From Mesorhizobium temperatum (lineage in GTDB: Bacteria; Pseudomonadota; Alphaproteobacteria; Rhizobiales; Rhizobiaceae), in NCBI RefSeq assembly GCF_002284575.1, contig NZ_NPKJ01000068.1:310001-374000 (forward strand): a DNA stretch of 64,000 nt, given 5' to 3'. Position 1 is the first letter of the stretch. The number at the start of each line of letters is the position of its first letter. The notes beneath the pieces are model-generated. The model searched no databases. It saw only the letters and a list, made by a program, of their open reading frames with translations, and was not told the DNA's origin. A program made the position numbers and the translations under genes. This document shows positions 1 through 9,503 of the stretch, piece after piece.

Positions 1-107
1 TTGAGTCAACAAAATGTCGTGACGCGCCGGATTTGCGTCGAAATTCGAAAAAAGTGGAGCGCGCCGAGATGGTGACTGGTTTTGGTCGCGGAAGAATTCG
101 AGATGAA

Positions 108-2261
108 ATGACTGCGCGCCGAAACCTGCTGATCGCAGCGATGTCGCTGCCTGTGCTGCTTGGCGGCGGCCACGCCGTCGCGCAGGAGGCGACCACCACT
201 CTCGAGCCGATCAACATTCAGGAACGCGTCGAAAGCGCCTTTGGGACGGTCGACGGCTATGTCGCCACCCAGGGCTCCACGGCCACCAAGACCGACACAC
301 CGCTGATCGAGACGCCGCAGTCGATATCGGTCATCACCAAAGACCAGATGGAAGCGCAGGCGGTGGACAGCCTGAACAGCGCGCTGCGTTATACGCCAGG
401 CGCAAGCGGCAATCTCTACGGCACCGACAATCGTGGCCACGGCTTGCAGATGCGCGGCATTTCGAACTCCAGCGGCGTTTTCTACAAGGACGGGCTGCAG
501 CTCAAGGAAAGCAATTTCACGCTGTTCACCGCGCTCGATTCCTACGGCGCCGAACGCTACGAAATCCTGCGCGGGCCGGCGTCGGTTCTTTACGGCCAGG
601 CAAGTCCTGGCGGCATCATCAACTATGTCAGCAAGCGCCCGACCGAGGAGAACCTCCGCGAGATCGAGCTCGGCGCCGGAAGTTTCGACCGCTATGAAGG
701 AAAGTTCGACTTCAGCGGGGCTGTCAACGCCGACAAGTCGCTGCTGTTCCGCCTCACCGGCGCCGCCCACACCGGCGATACGCAGACAGACTTCGTCGAA
801 GACGACCGCATCTTCATCGCGCCGGCGCTCACTTGGCAGCCCGATGCCGATACCAGCGTGACCATCCTCGCCAACTATCAACGCGACCGGTCCGGCTGGG
901 CGATGCAGTACCTACCGGCATACGGCACGATCAGGCCGGGTAAGGACGGAAAATATCTGCCGAACAGCATGTTCGTCGGCGAACCGGACTTCGACACCTA
1001 CAACAACGACCAGGCGTCGATCGGTTACGAGTTGGATCACCGCTTCAACGAGACGTGGCAGGTTCGCCAGCATGCCCGCTACGTCTATCTGAAGCACTAT
1101 GAGGAAGGCGTTTTCGGCGGCGGGCTTCTGAATGATGAGGGCGACTATTCCCGCTATGCCGATGCCGGCGGCACCAGGCTCAGCGGCTTCACCATCGACA
1201 ACCAGGCGCAGGCCGATTTCGACACCGGGCCGCTCGCCCACACGCTGCTTCTCGGCCTCGACTACAAGCGCTACACCTACCGCGACTATGCCTCCGGAGG
1301 GTCCGTCGGTGACATCAACATCTTCGACCCGGTCTATGGCAGCCCAATCACTGATCTGACGCCCTACACAGACACGGACACGACCCAATCGCAGGTCGGC
1401 ATCTACGCGCAGGACCAGATCAAGCTGGGCAACTGGCGGCTGACGCTGGGCGGCCGCCAGGACTGGGCGGATTCGAAAGTCTACGACAATCTGGCCGGCG
1501 CTTTCGATCCACGCCAGAAGGACGACGCCTTCACCACTCGCGCCGGTCTGCTTTACCTCGCCGACAACGGACTTGCTCCTTATGTCAGCTATTCCGAATC
1601 GTTCCAGCCGGTCTCCGGCCCCGACAGCAACGGCAATCCGCTCGTGCCCGAAACCGGCAAGCAGTACGAGGTCGGCCTGAAATATCAGCCGGTTGGCTGG
1701 AACTCCTTCGTCACCGTTTCGGCGTTCGACCTGACCCGGCAGAACGTCGTGCGCTATGGCGGCGCTGGTGCGCCCAATGACATCTTCCAGACCGGCGAGA
1801 TCCGCTCGCGCGGCATCGAGCTGGAAGGTGTTGCGAGCCTTGAGTCGGGCTTCGATTTCCGGGCGGCCTATACCTGGCTCGACACCGAGATCACCAGTCC
1901 GACCAGCATCAACGAGGATGGAACGAGCAACCAGGGCAACACGCCGTTCGGCGTGCCGGCACACGCGGCCTCGCTGTGGGCAAACTACACTGTCGGCAGC
2001 GGCAGATTGGAGGACCTCGGGCTCGGCGCCGGCATCCGCTATGTCGGCTCGACCTTCGGCGACGATGCCAACACTTTCAAGGTGCCGGCAGTCACCCTTG
2101 TCGATGCCGCGCTCCATTACAAATGGCAGAACGCCGAGTTGAGCCTCAATGTCAGCAATCTGTTCGACAAGCGCTATGTCGCCTCCTGTTTCGCAGAAAG
2201 CTTCGGCTGCTTTTATGGCGAGGGTCGCCGGATCAAGGGCTCGGTGAAGTACACATGGTAA
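108..2261 (+). CDS. TonB-dependent siderophore receptor
   Basis: Outer-membrane receptor that imports a ferric siderophore using TonB energy. From this start the protein has 717 residues, normal for the FhuA/FpvA family. It begins with a signal peptide (RR, a hydrophobic core, then AVAQ at about residue 26). A plug domain follows (TPQSISVITKDQM, LRYTPGASG, YEILRGPASVLYGQASPGG), and then a beta-barrel ending in VSNLFDKRYVAS and an aromatic C-terminus (KYTW). In-frame ATG at 69 and TTG at 33 are alternative starts; 69 has a GGAG upstream, but 108 puts the signal peptide at the N-terminus. The binding protein and permease follow 7 bp downstream, so this is an iron-siderophore uptake operon. The ligand cannot be read; the FhuB-type permease suggests a hydroxamate. 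Confidence 0.93.
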   Translation: MTARRNLLIAAMSLPVLLGGGHAVAQEATTTLEPINIQERVESAFGTVDGYVATQGSTATKTDTPLIETPQSISVITKDQMEAQAVDSLNSALRYTPGASGNLYGTDNRGHGLQMRGISNSSGVFYKDGLQLKESNFTLFTALDSYGAERYEILRGPASVLYGQASPGGIINYVSKRPTEENLREIELGAGSFDRYEGKFDFSGAVNADKSLLFRLTGAAHTGDTQTDFVEDDRIFIAPALTWQPDADTSVTILANYQRDRSGWAMQYLPAYGTIRPGKDGKYLPNSMFVGEPDFDTYNNDQASIGYELDHRFNETWQVRQHARYVYLKHYEEGVFGGGLLNDEGDYSRYADAGGTRLSGFTIDNQAQADFDTGPLAHTLLLGLDYKRYTYRDYASGGSVGDINIFDPVYGSPITDLTPYTDTDTTQSQVGIYAQDQIKLGNWRLTLGGRQDWADSKVYDNLAGAFDPRQKDDAFTTRAGLLYLADNGLAPYVSYSESFQPVSGPDSNGNPLVPETGKQYEVGLKYQPVGWNSFVTVSAFDLTRQNVVRYGGAGAPNDIFQTGEIRSRGIELEGVASLESGFDFRAAYTWLDTEITSPTSINEDGTSNQGNTPFGVPAHAASLWANYTVGSGRLEDLGLGAGIRYVGSTFGDDANTFKVPAVTLVDAALHYKWQNAELSLNVSNLFDKRYVASCFAESFGCFYGEGRRIKGSVKYTW

Positions 2262-2268
2262 CCCTCGC

Positions 2269-3150
2269 GTGCAGGCCCGGACCCAATTGGCGCCACTGAC
2301 GCGGCGCCGGTGCCTTGCCGGCCTGGCCGCGACGAGCCTCGGTCTGCGCGGCGACCTGGCGTGTGCGGCGCGGCCGCCGCGGATCGCCTGCCTCGAATGG
2401 ACCTCGGCCGAGATGGTCAGCTCGCTCGGGATCGGGCCGGTGGCGGTCGCCGACACAAACGGCTACCGCGACTGGGTCGCGGGACCGGCTCTTCCCGCCG
2501 ACTGCATCGATCTCGGCTCGCGCGGCGAGCCCAATCTCGAACTGCTGCTGGAACTCAAGCCCGACCTTATCACCGGCGCCTATGGCTATGGGCTTGACGA
2601 AGCTCCGTTCAGGCGGATCGCGCCACTGCACACCGTGCCCTTCTACGATGGCACCGAAGCACCTTATCGCCAGGCCGAGGTTGAAACGCTGAAACTTGGC
2701 TCGCAACTCGGTCGCGAGGCTGAGGCGCAACGGCTTATCCAGGAGACGGCGGCGGCAATCGCCCAGATCAGGGCACAATTTTCAGAGCGGGCAAAGCAGC
2801 CGCTCGCAGTGGTCAGCATGTTCGACGACCGTCACGTCCGCATCTATGGCAAGGGCAGTCTGTTCCAGGACGTGCTCGACCGGCTGAGCCTCACCAATGC
2901 CTGGACTGCGCCGACCGATAGCTGGGGCTTTTCCATGCTGGACATCGAAGAGTTGGTTTCGATCGGCGAGGCTCGCGTAATTTCGCTCGATCCGATCCCG
3001 CCGCATGTGAAGATCAGGATTGACCAGAGCAGCCTCTGGGCAAACCTTCCCTGCGTCAAAGCCGGCAACGTCAGGACAATCCCGCCGGTATGGCCGTTTG
3101 GCGGGCTTGCCGCCGCTGCCCGCTTCGCAGCGTTTGTGATCCGGGCATGA
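2269..3150 (+). CDS. Siderophore ABC transporter binding protein, FhuD-like
   Basis: Periplasmic iron-siderophore binding protein of 293 residues, the usual size for FhuD. The N-terminus carries a twin-arginine-like signal (LTRRRCLAG followed by a hydrophobic stretch and ACAA). The mature part shows the family pattern IACLEWTSAEMVSSLGIGPVAV near the N-terminus, and LLELKPDLITG at about residues 101-111. The start is a GTG seven bases after the receptor stop codon. Its stop codon overlaps the permease start (ATGA), so the two are translationally coupled. It would hand the siderophore to the FhuB-like permease. Confidence 0.9.
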   Translation: MQARTQLAPLTRRRCLAGLAATSLGLRGDLACAARPPRIACLEWTSAEMVSSLGIGPVAVADTNGYRDWVAGPALPADCIDLGSRGEPNLELLLELKPDLITGAYGYGLDEAPFRRIAPLHTVPFYDGTEAPYRQAEVETLKLGSQLGREAEAQRLIQETAAAIAQIRAQFSERAKQPLAVVSMFDDRHVRIYGKGSLFQDVLDRLSLTNAWTAPTDSWGFSMLDIEELVSIGEARVISLDPIPPHVKIRIDQSSLWANLPCVKAGNVRTIPPVWPFGGLAAAARFAAFVIRA

Positions 3151-5153
3151 CCATCATGCAGTCCACGGCTGGCCATCGTGCTCGTTTCATGGGAGGGATG
3201 CTCGTCGCCCTCGTCGGAGTGCCGGCGGTGCTCGCCGCATATCTCACCGCTGCCGGGCTTTTGCGCCTGTTGCCCGCCGACATGTGGTGGCAGTCGCTCG
3301 GGGCGACCGACTTTGCCGATCCGCGGCAGCTGCTTTATCGCCATGCCTTTCTGCCGCGTCTGGCGATCAGTCTGCTGGCCGGCGCGGCGCTCGGCCTGAC
3401 CGGCACGCTGCTCCAGCAGGTGCTGCGCAATCCACTCGCCGAGCCGACGACCATAGGCACCAATGCAGGCGCCACCGTCGCCCTGACGATCGCCACGCTC
3501 TACGCGCCGTGGCTGCTGGAGCAAGGTCGCGAATGGGTGGCGCTCGCCGGCGGCGCCCTGTCGACACTGGCGGTCTTGGCTCTGGCCCAGGGCCGGAGTT
3601 TTTCGCCGGTCGCGATCATCATTTCCGGCCTGGTGGTCAGCCTCACATGCAGTTCAGCGAGCGCCCTGCTGATGGCGGCCAACCGCGAATATTCCGAGGA
3701 ACTCTTCATCTGGCAGAGCGGTTCGTTGATCCAGAACGGCGACGCCGTGGTGCTCGGGTTCGCGCCATGGCTGGCGCTGGCCGGCATTGCCGCCTTCCTT
3801 CTGCTCCGGCCGCTGCGGCTTCTCGACCTGAGCGACGAGGGAGCGGAAAGCCTCGGCACGAAACCGGTGGTGACACGGCTGGCGGGGATGAGCGTCGCCG
3901 TCGCGCTGAGCAGCATGGCGGTCGCAGCCGTCGGCGTCATCAGCTTCGTGGCGCTTGCGGCGCCGGCGCTGGTCAGGCTCGCCGGCGCACGGACCTTGCG
4001 CCAGCGCATGATCTGGGCGCCGCTTGCGGGCGCCACGCTGTTGTGGCTGACCGACCGGCTGGTGCAGGTCATGCCGTTTACCTCCGAAATCCCGGCCGGT
4101 GTGGCGACTGCTTTCCTCGGTGCGCCGCTGCTGTTTCTTCTCCTGCCGAAATTGCGCACCAGCCCGGATCGGGACGGCGCCATGCTGTCTTCCATGCGCA
4201 GGCGAAGCGGGTGGCCCTATCTGCTGGCCGGGCTCCTCGCGATGGCGCTTCTTCTCTGCGCCGCGCTTGTGGTCGGGCGCGGCGCGACCGGCTGGCACGT
4301 GGCCTCGGCCGCCGAACTTGCCGACCTCCTGCCGCTCAGGGCGCCTCGCATCGTTGTCGCGGTTTCCGCTGGTATGATGCTGGGCGTGGTCGGCACGCTG
4401 ATGCAGAGGATGACCGGCAATCCGATGGCGGCGCCCGAGGTTCTGGGTGTTTCCGGCGGCGCCTCGCTAGGCATCCTGCTGCTCTTCGTCGCGACTTCTG
4501 ATGTCAGCCGCCCGGCAATGATCGCGGCCGGCTTCGTCGGGGCTCTGGCCAGCCTGGCGATGATTTCGCCGACCGGCCGCCGGCAGCCCATCGCGCATGA
4601 TCGATTGCTGCTTTCGGGTGTCGCCGTGGCGACGATGGCCTCGGCATTCTCGGCAGTGATGCTCGCCAGCGGCGATCCTCGGCTCGATACGCTCATCGGC
4701 TGGTTATCCGGCTCCACCTACCGCGCAACCGCCGCCGATGCGACAATCGCAGCTGTGACGGCGACTGCTCTGCTGGCCATCGTGCCACTCACAATCCGCT
4801 GGCTGGAAATCCTGCCGCTTGGAGAAGCCGCCTCGCGCGGGCTCGGGCTTAGCCTCTTTCGCGTGCGGATCATCCTCCTGGTGCTTATTTCGGTGCCGAC
4901 GACAATAGCTACGCTTGTTATCGGGCCGCTGAGCTTCGTCGGATTGATGGCGCCGCACCTGGCCCGAATGCTCGGCTTCCAACGCGCCTTGCCGCAGCTT
5001 TTCGCATCCGCGATGCTTGGCGGGATGATGCTTGTTTCGGCCGACTGGGCCGGCCGGACGCTGATTTTCCCGTGGCAGATCCCGGCGGGTTTGCTGGCTG
5101 CCCTGGTCGGCGGGCCTTACTTCATGGTGCTGATGTGGAAGGGCCGGCAATGA
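3147..5153 (+). CDS. fhuB: Fused iron-siderophore ABC permease, FhuB-like
   Basis: Inner-membrane permease of 668 residues made of two FecCD-type halves in one chain, as in E. coli FhuB. The coupling motif occurs twice: RNPLAEPTTIG at about residues 94-104 and GNPMAAPEVLG at about 424-434. The C-terminal half ends with the conserved GPLSFVGLMAPHLARMLG. The start at 3147 was chosen because it makes an ATGA overlap with the binding-protein stop; an open frame continues upstream to 3090 but has no reason to be translated. No FhuC-type ATPase follows: the next gene is on the other strand. The ATPase must come from upstream of the window or elsewhere. Confidence 0.93.
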   Translation: MTIMQSTAGHRARFMGGMLVALVGVPAVLAAYLTAAGLLRLLPADMWWQSLGATDFADPRQLLYRHAFLPRLAISLLAGAALGLTGTLLQQVLRNPLAEPTTIGTNAGATVALTIATLYAPWLLEQGREWVALAGGALSTLAVLALAQGRSFSPVAIIISGLVVSLTCSSASALLMAANREYSEELFIWQSGSLIQNGDAVVLGFAPWLALAGIAAFLLLRPLRLLDLSDEGAESLGTKPVVTRLAGMSVAVALSSMAVAAVGVISFVALAAPALVRLAGARTLRQRMIWAPLAGATLLWLTDRLVQVMPFTSEIPAGVATAFLGAPLLFLLLPKLRTSPDRDGAMLSSMRRRSGWPYLLAGLLAMALLLCAALVVGRGATGWHVASAAELADLLPLRAPRIVVAVSAGMMLGVVGTLMQRMTGNPMAAPEVLGVSGGASLGILLLFVATSDVSRPAMIAAGFVGALASLAMISPTGRRQPIAHDRLLLSGVAVATMASAFSAVMLASGDPRLDTLIGWLSGSTYRATAADATIAAVTATALLAIVPLTIRWLEILPLGEAASRGLGLSLFRVRIILLVLISVPTTIATLVIGPLSFVGLMAPHLARMLGFQRALPQLFASAMLGGMMLVSADWAGRTLIFPWQIPAGLLAALVGGPYFMVLMWKGRQ

Positions 5154-5205
5154 GCGGCATCGCCACGCGCTTCGGGCTGGCGGCCACAAAGCGCATAGCA
5201 CGCGC

Positions 5206-6150
5206 TCAGCCGGCGCGTGCTTCCCGGATCGCGCGAGACGCAAACGCCCTGGGCTGAGGGACATCGGCCTCTCGGCGCGTCAGCGAATTGCGCAGCAGCG
5301 CGATCACCTCGCGGCCAGCCATTGCGATCTCGCGTGGCCTGTCGATACCGACGATCATGAACTCCTGGATTCCCAGGGCAGCATAAGGAAGCAGGGAAAG
5401 CGCGACTTGTGCCGGCAGTCCGGCAATTTCGACCGCCTTCTGGCAGGAGGCGTTGTCCTCCGAACGGATCCGGACGGGAAGCGCGAAACGCAGCTTGCCG
5501 GCCCGGCCGTGTTCGGCGGCGGCGCTGCGCACCCGCTCCATCAGCTGCCGGACCTCGTCGAGCGAACCCGGCGTCAGCTCGAAGACATCGGCATGCCGCC
5601 CGGCGACCCTGAGCGCCGTTCCGGACCGTCCGCCCATGCGGATGGTCACGCCGGCGCTATGCGGCCCCTTACGCGGCACATAGCCGCCCCTGACGCTGTA
5701 GAAGGCGCCTTCATGATCGAACGGCCTGTCGTTCGACCACAACCGCTTCAGCAGCACCAGATATTCGTCGATCCGCTGCCAGACGAGTGTGTGGCCGACC
5801 GGACGTGCCTCGGCATCGTCGTCGCTCAGCGGCTCGCTGAGCATCCTGAGGGACAGCCGACCGCCACTTTTCGCGTCGAGGCCCGCCAATTGCCGTGCCG
5901 CCACCGCCGGCTCGATCACACCGGCCCAATGCGTGAGAACGACCTCAAGTGATGAGGTGCGGTCCAGCGCCCGGGCGGCAATATCCATATTGGTCAGCAG
6001 CCCGGCCGGATCGTCGACGACGATCTTCTGAAAACCAATGTCCTCGATCAGCGACAGCTTTGTCGCGGTTTCCGCGAAATCGTAGAAAAACGGCATGGTT
6101 GAATCGGCGGGGTGAGTTTTACCGGGAACATGCGTGAACTCGATTGGCAT
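5206..6150 (-). CDS. LLM-class flavin-dependent monooxygenase
   Basis: Luciferase-like, F420/FMN-type oxidoreductase of 314 residues. Family hallmarks are the N-terminal SLIEDIGFQKIVVDD, the central DEYLVLLKRLWSNDRPFDHEGAFYSVRGGYVPRKGPH, and VTIRMGGRSGTALRVAGRHADVF, which resembles alkanesulfonate and alkanal monooxygenases. The start at 6150 is preferred because a GGAGGAG sits six bases upstream; a further 22 codons are open upstream. It converges on the siderophore operon. The substrate is unknown: sulfonate scavenging is typical of the family, but reductive release of iron from a siderophore is not excluded by position. Confidence 0.85.
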   Translation of the reverse strand: MPIEFTHVPGKTHPADSTMPFFYDFAETATKLSLIEDIGFQKIVVDDPAGLLTNMDIAARALDRTSSLEVVLTHWAGVIEPAVAARQLAGLDAKSGGRLSLRMLSEPLSDDDAEARPVGHTLVWQRIDEYLVLLKRLWSNDRPFDHEGAFYSVRGGYVPRKGPHSAGVTIRMGGRSGTALRVAGRHADVFELTPGSLDEVRQLMERVRSAAAEHGRAGKLRFALPVRIRSEDNASCQKAVEIAGLPAQVALSLLPYAALGIQEFMIVGIDRPREIAMAGREVIALLRNSLTRREADVPQPRAFASRAIREARAG

Positions 6151-6290
6151 TGCCATCTCCTCCATCACGTTGGGGTCAAGGGGGCGCGCGCAAAAGCACA
6201 CCGGCACTCGGTTCATTCAACTCCGATATTGCGAAACGGCAGATCGCTATCCCTGTAAGTCAAGACCCGATGGCTCTCCGGGTTTCATGA

Positions 6291-6446
6291 TCAGGGGATA
6301 AGACCCAGAACGACTGCCCCGGTGAACACGAACGCAAGGGCAAAGACGAGATAGGCAAAGGCGCCCGCATAGGCCGGCCGCCAAGTCTGGTCAGAACCAA
6401 GCCTTTGGCCTTTGCGGGCAGTCCGGGCGTTCTGGAAATAGGACAT
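6291..6446 (-). CDS. Small single-span membrane protein (51 aa)
   Basis: A 51-codon frame starting at an ATG preceded by GGAGG with six bases between. The protein has a short basic N-terminus (NARTARKGQRLG), a WRPAYAG linker and one hydrophobic span of about 25 residues, ending with LGLIP. The composition and good ribosome binding site argue for a real gene despite its size. It lies about 140 bp upstream of the flavin monooxygenase on the same strand, so the two may share a transcript. Upstream is an AT-rich imperfect inverted repeat (TCTA at 6471 and TAGA at 6484) that could be an operator. The function is not recognised. Confidence 0.6.
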   Translation of the reverse strand: MSYFQNARTARKGQRLGSDQTWRPAYAGAFAYLVFALAFVFTGAVVLGLIP

Positions 6447-6649
6447 ATCGACCTCCGTCTCGGCGGTTAATCTATTAAATCAGTAGACTTTGTCGAGTGC
6501 TATTTTCCAGCGATCCTTGGAATGTTTTTCTCCAACCGGATGACAATTTGGTTTGTTTGCTGCTTAGCGCCGCACTTCCGAGGCCGATCGGCCCGATGGC
6601 AAAACGCCAGGCTCGTGGGCCGAGGGACAGGGATGGGCGGAGCGGCCGC

Positions 6650-7042
6650 CTATTTGCTGGGCGGCCTGTAAGCTTCCAGGCCGAACAGCATCAGCACGAG
6701 CGAGACCAGGAAGAACCCGACCGCCACGCCGAGCGCGATCCGGGCGTAGAATCTATAAACGTCGCTCATGATGGTGCCGAACACCCGTCGCGCCGGACCA
6801 TCGGCTGGGCGCGATTTCTCATCGAGATAGAGCCAGACTTCGGTGTGCTTGGGATTCTTGCTGGCTGCGGTCATAGCTTTCCACATCAGTGCCAGAACCA
6901 TGGTCAGCGTCAGGAACGCGCCGGAACGGAAGGCGGATACCGGGTTGAAGGAGAAGCCGACCATGACACAGCCGATGGCAAGCGATCCGAACATTACAGC
7001 GCGCCCGATGCACCCCACAGCTACCCGCCTGATCTCATCCAT
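6650..7042 (-). CDS. Small membrane protein of unknown function
   Basis: A 130-residue protein with three hydrophobic segments: about residues 10-30 (VGCIGRAVMFGSLAIGCVMVGF), 37-54 (GAFLTLTMVLALMWKAM) and 101-123 (ALGVAVGFFLVSLVLMLFGL). Between the last two is a soluble loop with NPKHTEVWLYLDE and a conserved-looking DVYRFYAR. The ATG at 7042 has GAGG upstream; a TTG at 7072 is also open but less likely. No characterised family is recognised. It stands alone between the 51-residue membrane protein and the divergent exonuclease/CBS gene. Confidence 0.7.
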   Translation of the reverse strand: MDEIRRVAVGCIGRAVMFGSLAIGCVMVGFSFNPVSAFRSGAFLTLTMVLALMWKAMTAASKNPKHTEVWLYLDEKSRPADGPARRVFGTIMSDVYRFYARIALGVAVGFFLVSLVLMLFGLEAYRPPSK

Positions 7043-7332
7043 CGGCCGCCTCGGCAACAAACCCGCCGACAATGTGCGAGCGCTGTGACCGTATCAAATC
7101 ACTTTAAGGCGAATGTGCCGCCTGGACGGGTGTACCTCCGGGATTTCGGTATGGACGTGGACGCGCACAGCTCCCCGGCGCATCATTGCGAACGCCATAG
7201 CCTGAAATTCGGCCATCGACGCGGCCCGCCGCAGCGCTTTATGCTGCAGGGCAAGCAGGATCGAACCTTTCCGGCATCGACAGAGCGTTGTCTCGGCAAG
7301 CCGGGACATCCGGCAGAGGAAGGCAATCGGCC

Positions 7333-9462
7333 ATGCCGAAGGGGACGGGAATAAAGCCGGCGACCGGCGCGACACCGCTGATAGCAATTGCGGCTGCCGC
7401 CGTCGACACCGAAACAACCGGGCCCGACGCCACAAAGGCGCGCGTGGTCCAGATTGGCGCGATCGGCATCGCGCATGGCAAGGTCGTCCGGCAACCTCGG
7501 CTCGATCTCCTCATCGATCCTGGCGAAGCAATCCCGTCCGAGGCCTCGCTCGTCCACGGCATCACGAATGCCGATGTTGACGGAGCCGGGAGCTTCCCGG
7601 ATGCATGGACGCAATTTCGGGAGTTTGTCGGCGGCCGCATCCTCGTCGGCCACTCGATCGGCTTCGACCTGGCGGTATTGGAGCGCGAATGCCGACGCGC
7701 CCGTTTGCCCTGGAAAAAGCCTCGGGCGCTGTGCGTCCGGCTTCTTGCAACCATAGCTAATCCCAATCTGGCAGACTATTCGCTGGAAACGATCGCCGCC
7801 TGGCTTCGCCTGGAGATAGCTGGCCGCCATTCGGCTCTGGGGGATGCGATCGCCGCGGGAGACATCTTTGCCGCGCTGATTCCGGAGTTGCGCAAGCGCA
7901 ACATCCGAACACTCGGAGAGGCTGAGGTCGCCTGCCTTGCCCTTTCGGACGCTCTCGAAGCCGGCCATCGCGCCGGCTGGGCCGAGCCGGTGTCGCGACC
8001 CCAGGCTCCCGCGTTTCAGCCGGTTGATCCCTATGCCTATCGCCATCGCGTCGGCAGCCTTATGAGCAGCCCGCCAGTGGTGGTGAAGTCGACCAAACCG
8101 ACAAGGCAGGTCATCGACCTCATGGTCAAGCGCAAGGTCAGCTCGGTCCTGGTGTCCGACCGTGGAGCGCCGGATCAACCGATTGAGGAGTATGGCATCG
8201 TTACCGAGCGTGACCTGCTGCGCCGCATATCGTCCGACGCCGAGCGGGCTTTTGACATGCCGGTCGGAAGCATCGCAACGCGACCGCTGATAAGCATCCG
8301 CGCCGCCGCCTTCGCCTATCGGGCGATCGGCCGCATGGATCGGCTGAAAGTCCGTCACCTCGCCGTCCGCGACGACGGGGGCGTGCTGGTCGGCGTGCTT
8401 TCGGCGCGTGACCTGCTGAGGCTGCGCGCCGCCGCTGCCATCGATCTCGACGACACGATCGAACATGCCAGGGACGCCGCCGAACTGGCGGCCACCTGGT
8501 CGATGCTGCCGGGCGTGGTACGTTCGCTCATCGGCGAAGCGATCGACCCGCGCGTGGTGGCGGAAATCATCAGCGACGAACTTTGCTCGCTTACCCGCCG
8601 CGCCGCCGTGCTTGCCGAACAGCAGATGCTAATCGAAGGTCACGGCCCGCCGCCCTGCGCCTACGCCGTGCTCGTGCTCGGCTCGGGCGGCCGTGGCGAA
8701 AGCCTGATGGCCCCCGACCAGGACAACGCAATCGTCTTTGCAGATGGCGAGCCAGATGGGCCCGAAGACAGCTGGTTCAAAATTCTCGGCGCCAAGCTCG
8801 CCGACATGCTCGACATCTCAGGCGTGCCGTATTGCAAAGGCGGGGTAATGGCCGCGAACGCCGCATTCCGCGGAAGCCTCGACACCTGGAGGGCGCGCGT
8901 CGAAGATTGGGTTCGCCGCCTGCGGCCTCAGGATCTGCTCAACGTCGATATCGTCTACGATCTGCGGCCGGTTCACGGCGACACGACACTGGCCGCGCAG
9001 TTCATCGAATATGCCTATGACCGTGGCCAAGCCGAGCCGGTGTTCGCGAAGCTTCTCGGCGAGCAGATGACAACCGGCAATCCCTTCACTGTTTTTGGCG
9101 GCTTTCAGCTTGAAAATGGCCGGCTGGACATCAAGAAGCATGGCCTTTTTCCGATCGTCGCGACCGCACGCACGCTTGCAATTCGCCACGGCATCCGCGA
9201 GCGGAGCACGCGTGCCCGGCTCGAGAAACTGATCGCGCATGATATCGGCGGCGAGCGCGACATGAAGGCAATGCTGGCTGGCCATGCCATGCTGATCGGC
9301 TTTCTGCTCGCTCAGCAGACGCATGACATCTACGCCGGTATACCTGTATCCAACCGCATCGAGATCAATGCCCTGACGCGCGAGCAGCAGGCAGAGCTCA
9401 AGAGCCTCATCAAGCGCCTCCAGTCGGCACCCGACCTGGTGCGGGACCTGATGTTCGCATAG
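7333..9462 (+). CDS. DnaQ-like exonuclease-CBS-DUF294 fusion protein
   Basis: A 709-residue three-part protein. Residues about 20-185 form a DEDD-type 3'-5' exonuclease domain with all motifs visible (AVDTETTG, GHSIGFD, HSALGDA). Residues about 235-360 form a CBS pair (RVGSLMSSPPVVV, VRHLAVRDDGGVLVGVLSARDLL). The rest is a GlnD-like nucleotidyltransferase domain of the DUF294 type (GSGGRGESLMAPDQDNAIVF) plus its C-terminal helical domain. The start at 7333 follows GAGGAAGG. Stand-alone CBS-DUF294 proteins are often found beside DUF4212/VC_2705-type symporters, and that symporter lies just downstream here, so a regulatory role in carboxylate uptake is likely. The biochemical target is unknown. 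Confidence 0.88.
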   Translation: MPKGTGIKPATGATPLIAIAAAAVDTETTGPDATKARVVQIGAIGIAHGKVVRQPRLDLLIDPGEAIPSEASLVHGITNADVDGAGSFPDAWTQFREFVGGRILVGHSIGFDLAVLERECRRARLPWKKPRALCVRLLATIANPNLADYSLETIAAWLRLEIAGRHSALGDAIAAGDIFAALIPELRKRNIRTLGEAEVACLALSDALEAGHRAGWAEPVSRPQAPAFQPVDPYAYRHRVGSLMSSPPVVVKSTKPTRQVIDLMVKRKVSSVLVSDRGAPDQPIEEYGIVTERDLLRRISSDAERAFDMPVGSIATRPLISIRAAAFAYRAIGRMDRLKVRHLAVRDDGGVLVGVLSARDLLRLRAAAAIDLDDTIEHARDAAELAATWSMLPGVVRSLIGEAIDPRVVAEIISDELCSLTRRAAVLAEQQMLIEGHGPPPCAYAVLVLGSGGRGESLMAPDQDNAIVFADGEPDGPEDSWFKILGAKLADMLDISGVPYCKGGVMAANAAFRGSLDTWRARVEDWVRRLRPQDLLNVDIVYDLRPVHGDTTLAAQFIEYAYDRGQAEPVFAKLLGEQMTTGNPFTVFGGFQLENGRLDIKKHGLFPIVATARTLAIRHGIRERSTRARLEKLIAHDIGGERDMKAMLAGHAMLIGFLLAQQTHDIYAGIPVSNRIEINALTREQQAELKSLIKRLQSAPDLVRDLMFA

Positions 9463-9503
9463 CCGGCGACGCTCGGAAGGCGCGAGGCCGAAAGGGGGAA
9501 AGC

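Noticed and set aside
912..2456. A 514-codon open frame antisense to the TonB receptor
   Set aside because: It lies entirely opposite a clear receptor gene, has no recognisable domain, and long antisense frames are expected in DNA this GC-rich.
3284..4501. A 405-codon open frame overlapping the fhuB gene in another frame
   Set aside because: Arg/Gly/Pro-rich sequence without domains; the fhuB frame has all permease motifs, so this is a shadow.
6497..7354. A 285-codon frame opposite the 130-residue membrane protein
   Set aside because: Low-complexity His/Arg-rich translation with no family features; the opposite strand has a coherent three-span protein with a ribosome binding site.
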